This document shows positions 34,080 to 47,121 of a stretch of DNA of 64,000 nt, one piece after another (the stretch's first letter is position 1; every line of letters begins with the position of its first letter). The DNA is from Corythucha ciliata (lineage: Eukaryota; Arthropoda; Insecta; Hemiptera; Tingidae). The translations under genes were made by a program, and so were the position numbers. The DNA is taken from NCBI GenBank assembly GCA_038030265.1, contig CM075942.1:51302751-51366750 (forward strand). The letters are read 5' to 3'. The notes below the pieces were generated by a model, which was given only the letters and a program-made list of their open reading frames with translations, had not been told where the DNA came from and did not search any database.

Positions 34080-37000
34080 GAGAAGCTCCGCAATGTTATG
34101 TTTTGACCAAAAACAATTAAATTATACGCTCTGAAATTTACATTGAGTGGCCGGGTACCTTCAAATACAACCATAGATAAAATGTTTGATAAAAATGGAA
34201 CTAACTTTCAACGATCCTTGTACTTCCCCTTGTGGATGAAGTAGGTAGTAGTTTCTTCGAGGACCGATTCCCTTAATGTGGTTCTTTTTAATTAATTTGG
34301 CTCATTGTTTCTGAGATCTCGCTTGAATGTTTGTTGTGTTTTCCATTCCTTCATATTGCTCATTTTCCAATATTCACTTTTATATTCATCACAGCGTTCT
34401 GAACTTCATAGTTGGCTGAAACTGCCCTTGTATGTGTTATCGATCGTAATTATGTACATTCTTGGATCGTAACTTCGATGAGACGAACCTCGGACCTTTG
34501 ATGAGATGATGTTCGTGACTCGGAGTAAAAATCATAAAGTAGAGTTAGACCTTTGCCTGCTCGGCCACGCCGGAAAGTCGTCGAATAACGGGGTTATCAA
34601 ACAGCAGACAAGGATTCGAGGGCTCAAGGGCGGTAACGTAAAAAATAAATGAACCACCAGCTGCCTGAGCAACGCTTGCACTGGTATAGATATCAGAGCA
34701 GTAGGTAAGTTTTGTTATTTATCCTTAGACGTGTCACAATCATTTTACTGCGGGTTACTTTATTGTTCCGCGTTGCTTCAAAACTCAAATCAACCTGCAG
34801 ACCTGTTTTGAAAGCCGCAACCACTCAAAGTTGAAATGCGGAAGTTTTTGAACTCTCGATCAACTTTTTTTTTGTCGTTTGATAACGTTATTTTTACCTC
34901 ACGTCCTTCTATTCCGTACCTACTCAGAAATAAATATTCTAGATTGCTTGTTTTGACGAAATTAACATTGCTAAACTCAAATAAAATGTTCGAAAAGCTT
35001 GAAGGATACAATGGAAACAATTCATTTGCATCCAGCACTTCCAGAGGAGTAAGGAACACGTATATGCATGGAAGAAAAATATCGGTCTACAGAAAAATAA
35101 GCGATGCACACTAAAAATAAACTCTTGGTTTGTGCCTTCTATTATTAAAGTTATTCAAGCTATTACAGTAAAATATGGAATTATTCTGCCCAATCTGAAG
35201 CCTCAAAACGTATTTATTCTTAATAAGGGACCGAAAAATTCGGCCGTGATTTGAAGGCTATGGGGGTTTTGGGATATCATATCCAAAAACAGAAAAATGT
35301 AATAGCAGGGCGCTCATGGGTTTGCTACCCCCTCCCCGTCCACCAAAAAAGAAAGACAAATGGTGAAAAAAATAATCGGAATTAGTTCCATAGGAGATTA
35401 AAATGAAACGTCGATCGCCTCTGCATTCTCCCTTCCTCACCACTCCACATGTTGTAAGATAATAACGAATTGAATGCCGGGGCGCCGCAAGGCATTCCCA
35501 GTTCTCTCGCTCGCTCCACTCTCTTTCTTTTCCGTTCTTTGAGTGATGGGGTAGACCTGGAAATGTCAAAGTGGATGATGATGAGCTATTTTGGTTGATG
35601 ATAATCCCGTAATCTTTGTATGCCTCGAGAGGAACAATGAAAAAGAGACGATGATTGGGTGCGGGAAAGAGGCGAAAAAAATTTGCATTTCGTTTACCGG
35701 AGAAATGTCAAGCGGGACTTTTTCCGTACTCAATTCCGTCACGTCATTTCAGAAGGACGAAGATGTTGGAAGGGGAATTAAGGAAGAGAAGTTCGTTCCA
35801 CAGGGGTTTTTGAATCGATGGTAGATGCTGTCACAACAGGAGTGTGTTTTGTTTGGAAATTTGACGTGGTAAACACGAGAGAGAAAATAGATATTGCCCC
35901 TTCCTCATAAGAAATCAATTTGATTCAATGTCTTAATCGATTCAATTCATGACATAAGGAATGAGCGAAAATACAGGTAGAATACAAAAAGTGGTTATGA
36001 TTTGACTATGAGTCAAGCGAAAATTCGAGTCGTGACGCATAGTTCGTTATTGAGTCACCCTGAGTTGCTAAAATGTCCGTGAAGAAGAAAATCTAGCGAT
36101 GAAAATTGAAGGAAACACAACTTAACAGGCCCGGCGGTGAAGGGAGAGCATTTAAAAATGTTTTTCACGTGAGTCTGGCTAAACCATGCCAAGGTTATAA
36201 GTCATAATTTTTATTGTTTATCATTTTTCAAATTGATTTCCCTGTTATTTCTGTATTGGAACAAAAAATATATGTGGGCATACAGTATATTACGCGTAAT
36301 TTTATGCATTCAACAACGGTTTTCATCGGTTTAATACCTTGTTGAACTTTACAGAAAGGTTAATTGTGGCAAAGAATGAATGTTCACTGTAAAAATTCTT
36401 ACGATTGTGATTCAAATGCCGTAAACTTATTTGACACGAAACCGATAAAGCTATGGAAATCAAATTAAGGGCATCAAAAATGACCAATAATTTGTAAGAG
36501 TTCTCCATCGGCCTACCATTGATGACAAGATGGGTGGAATTTAACGGTTTCTTGGATCAAATAGTCAGTTTTAGCGCCAAAATTACCAGTTTTTGACTGA
36601 AAAACAAAGATATCGTGGTAATAACTGGTAGTTCACGGCAGAAGTGTTTCTGGGGCAAAGCTTGGTTATGTGTGATAGTTTAGGGACTAGAAAAAACCGA
36701 TTAAATATTTGTCTCCTATTCCTGGAAATTGAATTCAAAGTTTTCATTTTGATTAGACAGTTTACGTCGTCAAAGTTATCAATTATTTGGATAGAAAACC
36801 AAATTTCAGCGTTTTCCATCCCCAAGAATGCCCCAAGGGGTCGTATATCAATTTTTACAGTCGAATAGACAGTATTTTGGAGTAAAATAATTTAATGCAG
36901 TTTTGTGATTGAAAGTCAGGTCAAGAAACTGTATCAGGGGGAGAAACGGCCAGTTTTTAGGAAAAATTAACAGTTTACCCACACGGTGTACCAACGAAAA

Positions 37001-37119
37001 TTGGTAATTTTTGTGAAAAAAAGTCTGTTTATATTGACTGGTGACACCATTCGTTGATCATTCGTTGATTCGTGGACTTCTTATTCGCCGACTCTTCGTA
37101 TAAGCATGCAAACTAGTTA
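34080..37119. other. No gene seen
   Basis: AT-rich sequence. Convergent frames at 34790-35114 (89 codons minus, 92 plus) overlap almost completely and have no domain. Around 36560-37020 the word AATTACCAGTTTTT and variants recur loosely, which may be another decayed repeat. Confidence 0.4.
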
Positions 37120-37430
37120 AAAGTTTCAGTTGAAGTTCGCGCTGTTGAACGACTGAAAAATAAATTTCGCGGTGTTGGCTTATTTTAAAGAGACATTCAC
37201 GGGCCTGACTCCTTTCAAAAACATAATTTCACAGGTTTGGTCCATTCAAAACCAATTTACCGGCGTTGGCTCAACCCCCCCCCCAAAAAAAAACTCACCG
37301 GTTTGGGGACACTCGCGAGAAACCAATTTGGTCGCTCGACTGCAGTAATCAAATTCATGGAGTTGGCTATTGAAAGAATCCAGACCCGCAAAATTTCTCT
37401 TTACGAACGAACACGCTAGAAATTCCCCGT
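37120..37430 (-). repeat. Family B array, minus orientation
   Basis: Units read TTTCACAGGTTTGGTCCATT, CAAAACCAATTTACCGGCGT and so on, the complement of the plus-strand unit. The tract ends at a G run (37431-37442). Confidence 0.6.
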
Positions 37431-37439
37431 GGGGGGGGG

Positions 37440-37880
37440 GGGTGAAATCCCATGAAGTTGGGGTTTTTAGGGAAACCCCGTGAAGCACGCCGCAGGTCTG
37501 CAAAATGTTGTTTCAGAAAGACCCAGGCGCCAAAATGCTTTTGGTTATTAAACTAGCAGAAACTGTGAAATTGGGTTCTGTATTTCTACTGTGCTGTCTG
37601 TGCTTGTCAAATCAGTTAGATACCTACGTACATAGACTTCGAAAGTGCCTAACTAGCAGAATTGATTTTTTGAAGGAGTCAATCCTGGAAAAATGGATTT
37701 TTAAGTGGTTCAACCAATCCCACGAAATTTCATTTTTAGGGAGTGAATCCAGTGAAATTGGCTTTTTGAGTGAGTAAAACCCGTGAAATTGGGTTATATA
37801 CGAGCATTAATCCACAAAATTTGGATTTCGGAGGGACCAAACCCGCAAAATTGATTTCTTAAAAGGGATCAAGGGGGTGA
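37440..37880 (+). repeat. Family B array, plus orientation
   Basis: After the G run the orientation flips: CCCGTGAAATTGGGTTATAT, CCAAACCCGCAAAATTGATT. Together with 37120-37430 this forms a head-to-head inversion of the array. Confidence 0.6.
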
Positions 37881-40228
37881 TTCTGTAACTTTCAAAGTTT
37901 ACGTGTCGGACCGGGGAGGGGGGAGAGGATGTACCCCGTTGCCTTGGGTTTTCCACACATTTGTTAAGAATTTGTTATTTTTTCTTCGAGACCACCCATT
38001 CTTGCGTGAAAATTCCGAAGTTGAATTCAATAGGTTTCGTGAAAACCATGGAAGTGAGACTGATAGAGATGACATCGACAAATTTGAAGGATCTCATTGG
38101 ATTTTTTAAAGATACGTATATATATATATAGGAATGTCTCTAAAAGGACAGAAAATAAAGTTTGATATCGCCTTCTATAACGGTAGGTAGTTTCATTTCA
38201 TTTTTTTTATTTTTATAGATCAGTTTTTATCAGCAAAGAACAAATACTTGGATTTATCAGTTTTAGAAGGATTTCGTACAACTTTCTCACGGATTTCTTG
38301 TCAACAGATATAAACATGCACCAAGAACTCTATAACCGTCGACTGTTTTGCAAAACCGTTTCCTCTTTTTATCAAGAAAGTTTGTTAACTTATAACGATG
38401 AATTGGTTCCTATAGTAATTCCGAGATTAATGTTATCGTGGTTTGGTCCGGAGGGGGTGGGGTGGATCTGGGAACATATACTACTTGAACAAGGAGATAT
38501 TTACCTCATTCTTCCACCGTACTAAACGTTCGCTTAGTAATAGAAGAACGGTCTTAATGAAAAGAAATATTTCCTCTCGTTCAATAATAACACAAACGAC
38601 TTTCTTAAGCTCTCTTCATGCACTTTTTTCTTATCTTCTTAAACAACGCGTTACTTAACAATGATAAAGGCGGTACCTTTCATCTTCTGAGAAAGATAAA
38701 AAAATAAATGAATTTTTACAGTACACTTCCACTATCCATGTTGACTCAAAGAAGATGACTGTAACCAGAAATTTCCCATTTTAAGGTCATCTCGCGTCTA
38801 CAGGTGAGTGAGCGAGCGGTCGTAACTTGGTGTTGTTACTTTTTTTTTTTTCGGTGGAATAGAGTTGAAAGAGGTTCATTGGTAGCCGTTTCTCCATAAG
38901 GGTTGTGAAAAGGAGTTAAGAAAAAAACGTTTAACATGCGCATAATTACAATGTAGTATTGTTTCGTAATTAATAAGTATGATTAATCCCTATCAAAGTC
39001 ATAGTTCTCGATTTTTCTCACGAGCAATGAAGTCCACAACGCTTGTCCTGTCCTTGGAATGATATTAAAGCCCCGGTGGTGGATTGACTGCGTGGAAAAA
39101 CGGCCGATCGTGTTACTAAACAACGCAATTTTTCAAGGCTATGATAATTTTCCAAGTAGAAAAATGTTTTAAAAAAGGGGAATAAATTAATTTAGTACAA
39201 ATTGATCGAGTTTGAGTGGGAGAAGAGCTCGTGTTTATGTTTTATTGAACAAGAAAAATAATCTATGGGATATTCCAATGCACAGGTCCTCATTCGAGAT
39301 GTAATTTTTTATTCAGAACAGAAATTCCTATTGAATCGCTGTGCTTTTCAAAAGATTATACAAGATACTTTGATAATAGGTGTTCAAACATGGAACGATC
39401 CGACTTTGTGACAAAAGTAACTTTGTTTTATGACACGTGCTACAATGGCGTTAATAATTCGGTTCACGTAAAGGTTTTGAATTTTTTTCTATGATTAAGG
39501 GGGTCGGAGGACTTGTGTGTGAGGGACCAATTAGCTCTTTCTAAGACAATGGAAGATTGCAGGTTTGACGACAATTAAGTTGAGGCGTTCGGAGAGGAGA
39601 CAACAACACAACACAACATACACAAGAATGAAAGTTGTTCTAAAAAGACGTATACGAGTCTTCTATGGTGGTGTCCGGGAGGGGAAGGGTTAAGAGGACG
39701 TCAATAGGGTGCTATCAACGTTGGTGTAGCCGCGATTGTTTAGACTTGAGTCTCTTTTAAGCGTCAAAATGGGGAAATACATGCACGTTCTGTACAACTT
39801 TGAAATTGTTAAGAAACTACAATGCTTGATGAAAGCGTGCAGGTATAAGCGGTACACGGGTACAGAAAGGCGGCCGGTGTAATTATCTAGCACGTGCTTT
39901 GAAAATAGAGACACCTTCTTTTATGAGACCAATTGGCAAGAATTTATTCGAAAATAACTCGTAAAGCTGTAAGCTGGCAGGGAAATGATGCGCTGTGCTA
40001 CTGTTTACTTTTCATTCTTGAACATCAGACAGAGGGATTTTAAGAACTTAATAAGCTGGCCACCCATTAGAGAAGGCGTTGAAGGACTATTGGACATGGT
40101 TTGGAATGAGTCGACGGTTGAGGCCGTAATTAGGTTCCCGAAAAGGCGAATTATGAATCAGTCCAGGGGGTCAACCATGAGCTAGCGTTAAAAAAGTAAC
40201 GCAACAAAAGCAACGCGCAAACGTTACA
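37881..40228. other. No gene seen
   Basis: AT-rich sequence with a short (TA)n at about 38116-38130. Complementary frames at 37899-38109 mirror each other; others are below 100 codons and motif-free. Confidence 0.4.
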
Positions 40229-40305
40229 ACGCCTATAACGCCTATAATATAACTACGCCTATAAAATAACTACGCCTATAAAATAACTACGCCTATAATA
40301 TAACT
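40229..40305 (+). repeat. 17-bp tandem repeat, 4 copies plus a partial
   Basis: ACGCCTATAAAATAACT occurs four times in tandem (40238-40305), with two units reading AATATAACT instead of AAAATAACT. A 9-bp partial unit precedes them. The near-identity of units contrasts with the decayed A and B arrays. Confidence 0.9.
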
Positions 40306-40309
40306 ATAA

Positions 40310-40500
40310 GCACCCCATTTCACGGGTTTGGCACTTCAAATAACCGATTTCGTGCCATTTTAAACCCCTATTTCTCGAGATTGGCTTCAAAAAACTTAAT
40401 TTCACGTGAATTATGTGGATTTGGATCAACAAACCAAAATTGCGATTTGGGCTATCTCAAGAACCAATTTCACGCCGTTGGTGCGTTGAAAACCCCATTC
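40310..40500 (-). repeat. Family B array, minus orientation
   Basis: Units such as AAACCAAAATTGCGATTTGG and AGAACCAATTTCACGCCGTT. The array runs into the 3' end of the FLYWCH-like fragment. Confidence 0.55.
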
Positions 40501-40569
40501 CCGTGGAGGTGTTCTTGCAATCCCGCCGGCCTTCAATTCCCCCGGAGTGGAAAGTGGTTGCAATTCCAG

Positions 40570-40865
40570 ATTCCACCGATCGCACGAATCTCCTGCAGCT
40601 TTTCTTTTAACGGAATTCGAAACTTTGTCCTTCAACATCTTCAATTCGCCCACCTGATCGTGATCGTATTGTGATTGCCGTCTTTTGTCAGTACCATGTT
40701 TGTGTTTTCGGAGATGTAGAGCTTTGCACCACAAGTTTTTATAACGCACCTCCACTTGTACGCGTCGACAGTTTTAACAAAGTCAGTTTTATAAAATTTG
40801 ATGCGGCTCACCACTGCAATTTGTGCTCCACGTTCCAACAAAATAAATTCGCACCGCTCACCCAT
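40570..40865 (-). pseudogene. FLYWCH-type zinc-finger protein fragment, frameshifted
   Basis: From an ATG in a reasonable context (CAAGATGG) the minus-strand frame reads CEFILLERGAQIAVV, KFYKT, YKWRCVIKTCGAKLYI, then TKDGNHN. This follows the FLYWCH finger: F, (L), Y, W-x-C, C, H, with the second zinc ligand CGAKLYI and a closing His. The expected continuation after the His is in the next phase: HDQVGELKMLKDK then VKRKAAGD, typical of the linker that follows this domain. One single-base shift near 40675 therefore separates them. FLYWCH fingers occur in mod(mdg4)-like DNA-binding proteins and with MULE-type transposases. Which source applies is not decidable here. The domain call is by motif only. 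Confidence 0.6.
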
Positions 40866-42268
40866 CTTGTAACTGATGCCAACTACTTACCGAGAACCGA
40901 TGACCGTGTTCGGGGGAGTTGACATCAAGCGGAATTGATACAGGGTTCACTCGATAGTAGAAAGTAAACAAGCGGAATCGAAAGGTTGGATTATCAATAA
41001 TGAGGCTCCTCCGGAAGAACTGCAACCAACTCCCCGTGGAATTTGCAAATGTATGCAAACCAATTTCACAGGCTTGCCTAAAGGCCAATATCGCGGATAA
41101 CAGTCATAGAAAAAACAACTTCGCGGGGGCTAGTCATAGGAAAATCCAATTTAACATGCTTAGCTATTTAAAAAGTCAATTTTGCGAGTTTGGTTCGATA
41201 TAAATCAATTTCGATGGCGATTGTAGCTATCACTAGCGGCGATAGTGTCGTGTGATGATGAAACCGGTACTCCCTACATATGTTAAATGATAACAAGTTT
41301 TGTGTTTGTTAAAGTGGTTTTTCGTGGTCAACGTTCGTAACATAACAGGAGAAAAGTAGTCAGTTGGCCTAAAGTGACGAGAACAGAAAAACATGGTTTC
41401 TGATACATTTAAACTCAAACGTCAAGCAAGCTCCCAAGCCTTTCGGCGGTCGACTTTCTCCCAACACTGTGCTAATTGATAGCTGACACCGTTGGGCCCT
41501 CAATTTTTGGGAAAAAATGAAATGACAATGCTGTGTCTCGGTTACGACGGGAAGAGCAACCAATGACACAGCAGTTTTCTCTGGATTCACCCTTGAGAGA
41601 CATCCCACGAGCGCCTTATCATTTCTTTATTGGTACTCGCCAGCTCACCGTTTCGTTTTAGTGCTCAGAGAGAGGCACGGGTTCAGCAAAATGGTCGAAA
41701 ACGTTTTTGAATCGGTGTTTTCTAGTTTTCTTGCTCCAACAATAAATGGCCGACTGTGAGTTTCTGTACGGATGTACTGCGCACCCGCATAACCATCTTG
41801 TTTTCTTGATTCGGTGATGCCAAACGTACAATATCGAGGCCTCCTCGTCACCATCGGATTATTTAGCCGTAGTTCACAGTAAAAAAGTGTCACTGATCAA
41901 CATTTTTGATATATGAACTTCCTCATTGTAGAAAACCTTTGTTTTAGTTTGTTGTCAAACGAAAACAACAAACCACATGGAGTACCGGACTCAATGTTTC
42001 TTTGAAACGCCGCCAGATATCGTTTCCCTTAGCTACAATCGCCAACAGGGCTGGCTCTTTATTTAAAAAAGAAAAAAATTGAATAATTGAGCTTACATGA
42101 CCCTATAGTTCTCATTTGTTATTCAGACTTTTCTGAATTAAAACATCATTTTATTCGTACTCTTGAATTTACACCGACCTCCTTACAAACCCGCAATATC
42201 ATGAGCGCAGTGCGCTGTTTCATTATCACTTTTTTTTATATATAAAATTCAAGACAGAACAAAATTTA

Positions 42269-42404
42269 TGGTGGATTTCACCACCGAGAGTTAAGGTTTG
42301 AGTTACGTTAACTCAGAATTAACTGAAAAAAGGCGTCACTATTTATGTACACAATGTTAGAGTTACGTAACTCCAACCTAACTCCCGGTGGTGAAATTGG
42401 CCCT
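42269..42404. mobile_element. TIR element (136 bp) present only in duplication copy 1
   Basis: Flanked by TA at 42267-42268 and 42405-42406. Copy 2 has a single TA at the same place (45490-45491), an exact empty site. The ends mirror: ATTTCACCACCGAGAGTTA at the left, TAACTCCCGGTGGTGAAAT at the right, continuing inward to GAGTTACG. The outermost six bases differ. A TA target suggests a Tc1/mariner-type mobiliser. Related TTTCACCACC/AACTC-rich sequence continues just downstream. Confidence 0.85.
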
Positions 42405-42406
42405 TA

Positions 42407-42745
42407 AAAAAATATTTTTGGGGCATGAAACAAGGTTATGTCCGAGTTAAGGGATTATTCCCGGGAAATAGTGGAGAATAAGATCTTGGAGTTAACTCTC
42501 TTGGTAACACGTTAAGACAAACTCAAAGTGGAGTAACGCATTTTTTCTTTAACTCCTGGTTACCCTTCACTCCAACTCTAACTTTCATTGATGAAACTCA
42601 TTATTTGATTTAAGATGGAATTAAGAGAGGAGGTTTCTCTTGGTAACTCCAAGGTTAAGCATAACTCGAAGTGGTGAAACACTTTTTTTTACGCTAACTC
42701 CGAGTTACCCGTAACTCTAACTGAAATGGTGGTGAAATCCGCCAT
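42407..42745. repeat. Older AACTC-rich repeat with a GGTGGTGAAATCC end
   Basis: Words TAACTCC, GGTAACTCC and AGTGGTGAAACACTTTTTTT recur. The right edge, TAACTCTAACTGAAATGGTG then GTGAAATCCGCC, is the same kind of end as the neighbouring 136-bp element. It is present in both duplication copies (45491-45835 in copy 2), so it predates the duplication. Confidence 0.55.
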
Positions 42746-42827
42746 AAGTGAAACCAATTTCACGGGGTTTTAATTTTTTAATGGTCACGTGGTTTATTTG
42801 TTGAAAAACTCAATTTTGTGGAGTTTA

Positions 42828-44027
42828 TAGTCCAGTCAAACGGTAGTTCGACGTGGACAAAAATCTCGTCTTCGATTTTTTCACTTCATTCTATGTTTTT
42901 TGGGGTGAGGAACACAAATCTGAAGAGATCCAACAAAATTTCCTTATGCGTTTTGAGAAAATCGCGAAAAACTGCGCATTTTTGGCACTTTTTTCAGTTT
43001 TTTGCTTATAACTCCTTAATGACGCATTCTGCGGAAAATTTTACCCTCTCATTTTTTGAAAAACATTGAATTCTGCTTCGAATCGTTCTTTGTTTTGTCA
43101 CAATTGACCCAGCCGTTTCACCGGAATTGATTTTATTTAAATGGTCATTTTTAGCCGCTTTTGGTAAAACTACTAAGGCAACAGCAACTTGAAAACTGCT
43201 GTTCCAATCAGAAAATCTCATGAAATCAAAGTGGTTCAGAATTGAATTTTACATAAGTGAAAAGTCTTGAAACCTACAGGAAAAATCAGTGGTATCAGTT
43301 ATGCGACAAAAAACGCGAAAAAAGGCGGCCCAAAACCACGTTTTTCTGCACATTTTTGCCAGTAGCTCGGGAACTAGTAGTCCAAATTTTTTTTAACGAA
43401 AAACGATCTGAAAGCTGATTGAATTTTCTATCAGACCTATTATATGAAATTTCATTTGAAGATTAACGTAAGACAGGGCCATAACGTCAAACAATTTGAA
43501 ATTTGCTGCAAAAAAACTTTTTTTGTCACATTTCGGCCTATAACTCAAAAACTGTCCATCCGATTAAACTTTAAAGAAACTCATCTGAAAGCCCGTTAAC
43601 TTTCCTATAAGGAGTCATGTATTGCGTTTTTACAAAGACCCGATAAGTTACAATAAAACTCAGTGAGAAATCCGAAAAATGAGTCATTTTCCAATAACTC
43701 CTTTCTTCAGTTGAACGTTTTTGCCTATAACTATCTAACGAAGCCTTCGATGAAAATTGCGCCATTTTTCAGTGAAAGCTGGTAAAATTTGCAGTCAGAA
43801 ACCATATTTGCCAAATTTTTCAAGGACCGGAAAATATTCTGTACAGGGCGATGAAAGTAGGGTTTGTTTTTAAAAAAAGTGGCTATACTCACCAACTTTG
43901 TCCAAAAATGTTAAAACTCAATATATCACCAGTATTATAGGTAGCGTCAGAGATTACATCACTCAACTGAGAGTTGAACTACTTTTATTTTTTCATAAAA
44001 GTTTGCCAAAAGCGACTAAAAATGACC
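42828..44027 (+). mobile_element. Truncated copy of the long-TIR element (left arm and centre only)
   Basis: Starts TAGTCCAGTCAAACGGTAG exactly like 45913 and follows it through the central part. It ends at TGACCATT where the right arm should begin. The missing right arm coincides with the end of duplication copy 1. Confidence 0.8.
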
Positions 44028-44210
44028 ATTGATAATAGCCATCAAATAAGCTCCCATAGTGGATGAGAGGGGTGGAGTTTCAAAATAAGTGCCATATTGC
44101 CATAACTACACAAGGAGAGGGACAGGGTGATTGTTTTCCAGGGGACGACTTGCCTCCTCCACGCCCCTCCAGTCCTCTGTGAGCAATCCAGGTTTCTATA
44201 TCGTTGATCT
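44028..44210. other. Spacer between the duplication copies
   Basis: 183 bp of sequence not duplicated elsewhere in the window (AGCTCCCATAGTGGATGAGA through TATATCGTTGATCTC). Confidence 0.7.
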
Positions 44211-47121
44211 CTAATGAGGCTCCTCCGGAGGAACTGCAACCAACTCCCCGTGGAATTTGCAAAGTACTATGCAAACCAATTTCACAGGCTTGCCTAAAGG
44301 CCAATATCGCGGATAACAGTCATAGAAAAAACAACTTCACGGCGGTTAGTCATAGGAAAATCCAATTTAACACGCTTAGCTATTTAAAAAGTCAATTTTG
44401 CGAGTTTGGTTCGATATAAATCAATTTCGATGACTATTGTAGCTATCACTAGCGGCGCTAGTATCTTGTGATGATGAAACCGGTACTCCCTACATATGTT
44501 GAATGATAACAAGTTTCGTGTTTTTTTAAAGTGTTTTTTCGTGGTCAACGTCCGGAACATAACAGGAGAAAAGTAGTCAGTTGGCCTAATGTGACGAGAA
44601 CAGAAAAACATGGTTTCTGATACATTTATACTCAAACGTCAAGCAAGCTCCCAAGCCTTTCGGCGGTCGACTTTCTCCCAACACTGTGCTAATTGATAGC
44701 TGACACCGTTGAGCCCTCAATTTTTGGGAAACAATGAAATGACAATGCTGTGTCTCGGTTACGACGGGAAGAGCAACCAATGACACAGCAGTTTTCTCTG
44801 GATTCACCCTTGAGAGACATCCCACGAGCGCCTTAATTATCATTTCATTATTGGTACTCGCCAGCTCACCGTTTCGTTTTAGTGCTCAGAGAGGCACGGG
44901 TTCAGCAAAATGGTCGAAAACGTTTTTGAATCGGTGTTTTCTAGTTTTCTTGCTCCAACAATAGATGGCCGACTGTGAGTTTCTGTACGGATGTACTGCG
45001 CACCCGCATAACCGTCTTGTTTTCTTGATTCGGTGATGCCAAAGGTACAATATCGAGGCCTCCTCGTCACCGTCGGATTATTTAGCCGTAGTTCACAGTA
45101 AAAAAGTGTCACTGATCAACATTTTTGAAACATGAACTTCCTCATTGTAGAAAACCTTTGTTTTAGTTTGATGTCAAACGAAAACAACAAATCACATGGA
45201 GTACCGGACTCAATGTTTCTCTGAAACGCCGCCAGATATCGTTTCCCTTAGCTACAATCGCCAATAGGGCTGGCTCTTTATTTATAAAAGAAAAAAATTG
45301 AATAATTGAGCTTACATGACCCTATAGTTCTCATTTCTTATTCAGACTTTTCTGAATTAAAACATCATTTTATTCGTACTCTTGAATTTACACCGACCTC
45401 CTTACAAACCCGCAATATCATGAGCAAAGTGCGCTGTTTCATTATCACTTTTATATATATATGTATATAATTCAAGACAGAACAACATTTAAAAAAATAT
45501 TTTTGGGGCATGAAACAAGGTTATGTCCGAGTTAAGGGATTATTCCCGGGAAATAGTGGAGAATAAGATCTTGGAGTTAACTCTCTTGGTAACACGTTAA
45601 GACAAACTCAAAGTGGAGTAACGCATTTTTTCTTTAACTCCTGGTTACCCTTCACTCCAACTCTAACTTTCATTCATGAAACTCATTATTTGATTTAAGA
45701 TGGAATTAAGAGAGGAGGTTTCTTTTGGTAACTCCAAGGTTAAGCATAACTCGAAGTGGTGAAACACTTTTTTTTACGCTACCTCCGAGTTACCCGTAAC
45801 TCTAACATTAATGGTGGTGAAATCCGCCTTAAGTGAAACCAATTTCACGGGGTTTTAATTTTTTAATGGTCACGTGGTTTATTTGTTGAAAAACTCAATT
45901 TCGTGGAGTTTATAGTCCAGTCAAACGGTAGTTCGACGTGGACAAAAATCTCGTCTTCGATTTTTTCACTTCATTCTATGTTTTTTGGAGTGAGGAACAC
46001 AAATCTGAAGAGATCCAACAAAATTTCCTTGTGCGTTTTGAGAAAATCGCGAAAAAATGCGCATTTTTGGCACTTTTTTCAGTTTTTTGCTTATAACTCC
46101 TTAATGACGCATTCTGCGGAAAATTTTACCCTCTCATTTTTTGAAAAACATTGAATTCTGCGTCGAATCGTTCTTTCTTTTGTCACAATTGACCCAGCCG
46201 TTTTACCGGAATTGATTTTATTTAAATGGTCATTTTTAGCCACTTTTGGTAAAATTAATTAAAACTACTAAGGCAACAGCAACTTGAAAACTGCTGTTCC
46301 AATCAGAAAATGTCATAAAATCAAAGTGGTTCAGAATTGAATTTTACATAAGTGAAAAGCCTTGAAACCTACAGGAAAAATCAGTGGTATCAGTTATGCG
46401 ACAAAAAACGCGAAAAAAGGCGGCCCAAAACCACATTTTTCTGCACATTTTTGCCAATAGCTCGGGAACTATTAGTCCAAATTTTTTTTTTATGAAAAAC
46501 GATCTGAAAGCTGATTGAATTTTCTATCAGACCTATTATATGAAATTTCATTTGAAGATTAACGTAAGACAGGGCCATAACGTCAAACAATTTGAAATTT
46601 GCTGCAAAAAAACTTTTTTTGTCACATTTCGGCCTATAACTCAAAAACTGTCCATCCGATTAAACTTTAAAGAAACTCATCTGAAAGCCCGTTAACTTTC
46701 CTATAAGGAGTCATGTAAGGCGTTTTTACAAAGACCCGATAAGTGACAATAAAACGCAGTGAGAAATCCGAAAAATGAGTCATTTTCCAGTAACTCCTTT
46801 CTTCAGTTGAACGTTTTTGCCTATAATTATCGTACGAAGCCTTCGATGAAAATTGCACTATTTTTCAGTGAAAGCTGGTAAAATTTGCAGTCAGAAACCA
46901 TATTTGCCAAATTTTTCAAGGACCGGAAAATATTCTGTACAGGGCGATGAAAGTAGGGTTTGTTTTTAAAAAAAGTGGCTATACTCACCAACATTGTCCA
47001 AAAATGTTAAAACTCAATATATCACCAGTATTATAGGTAGCGTCAGAGATTACATCACTCAACTGAGAGTTGAACTACTTTTATTTTTTCATAAAAGTTT
47101 GCCAAAAGCGACTAAAAATGA
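44211..47121 (+). repeat. Direct duplication, copy 2 (~2.9 kb)
   Basis: Starts CTAATGAGGCTCCTCCGGAG and follows copy 1 to GACTAAAAATGACCATTTAA. It lacks the 136-bp insertion and has a short extra AATTAATTAA near 46250. It continues directly into the right arm of the complete long-TIR element. Confidence 0.9.

Larger units (their letters stand above)
40996..44027 (+). repeat. Direct duplication, copy 1 (~3.0 kb)
   Basis: From AATGAGGCTCCTCCGGA to GACTAAAAATGACCATT this matches 44211-47121 base for base with a few percent differences and small indels. Two large differences exist. Copy 1 has a 136-bp TIR insertion at 42269-42404, and copy 1 stops at the inner edge of the right arm of the long-TIR element. 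Minus-strand frames occur in parallel in both copies (for example 41369-41608 and 44586-44843), but they are short and unrecognised. Confidence 0.9.
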
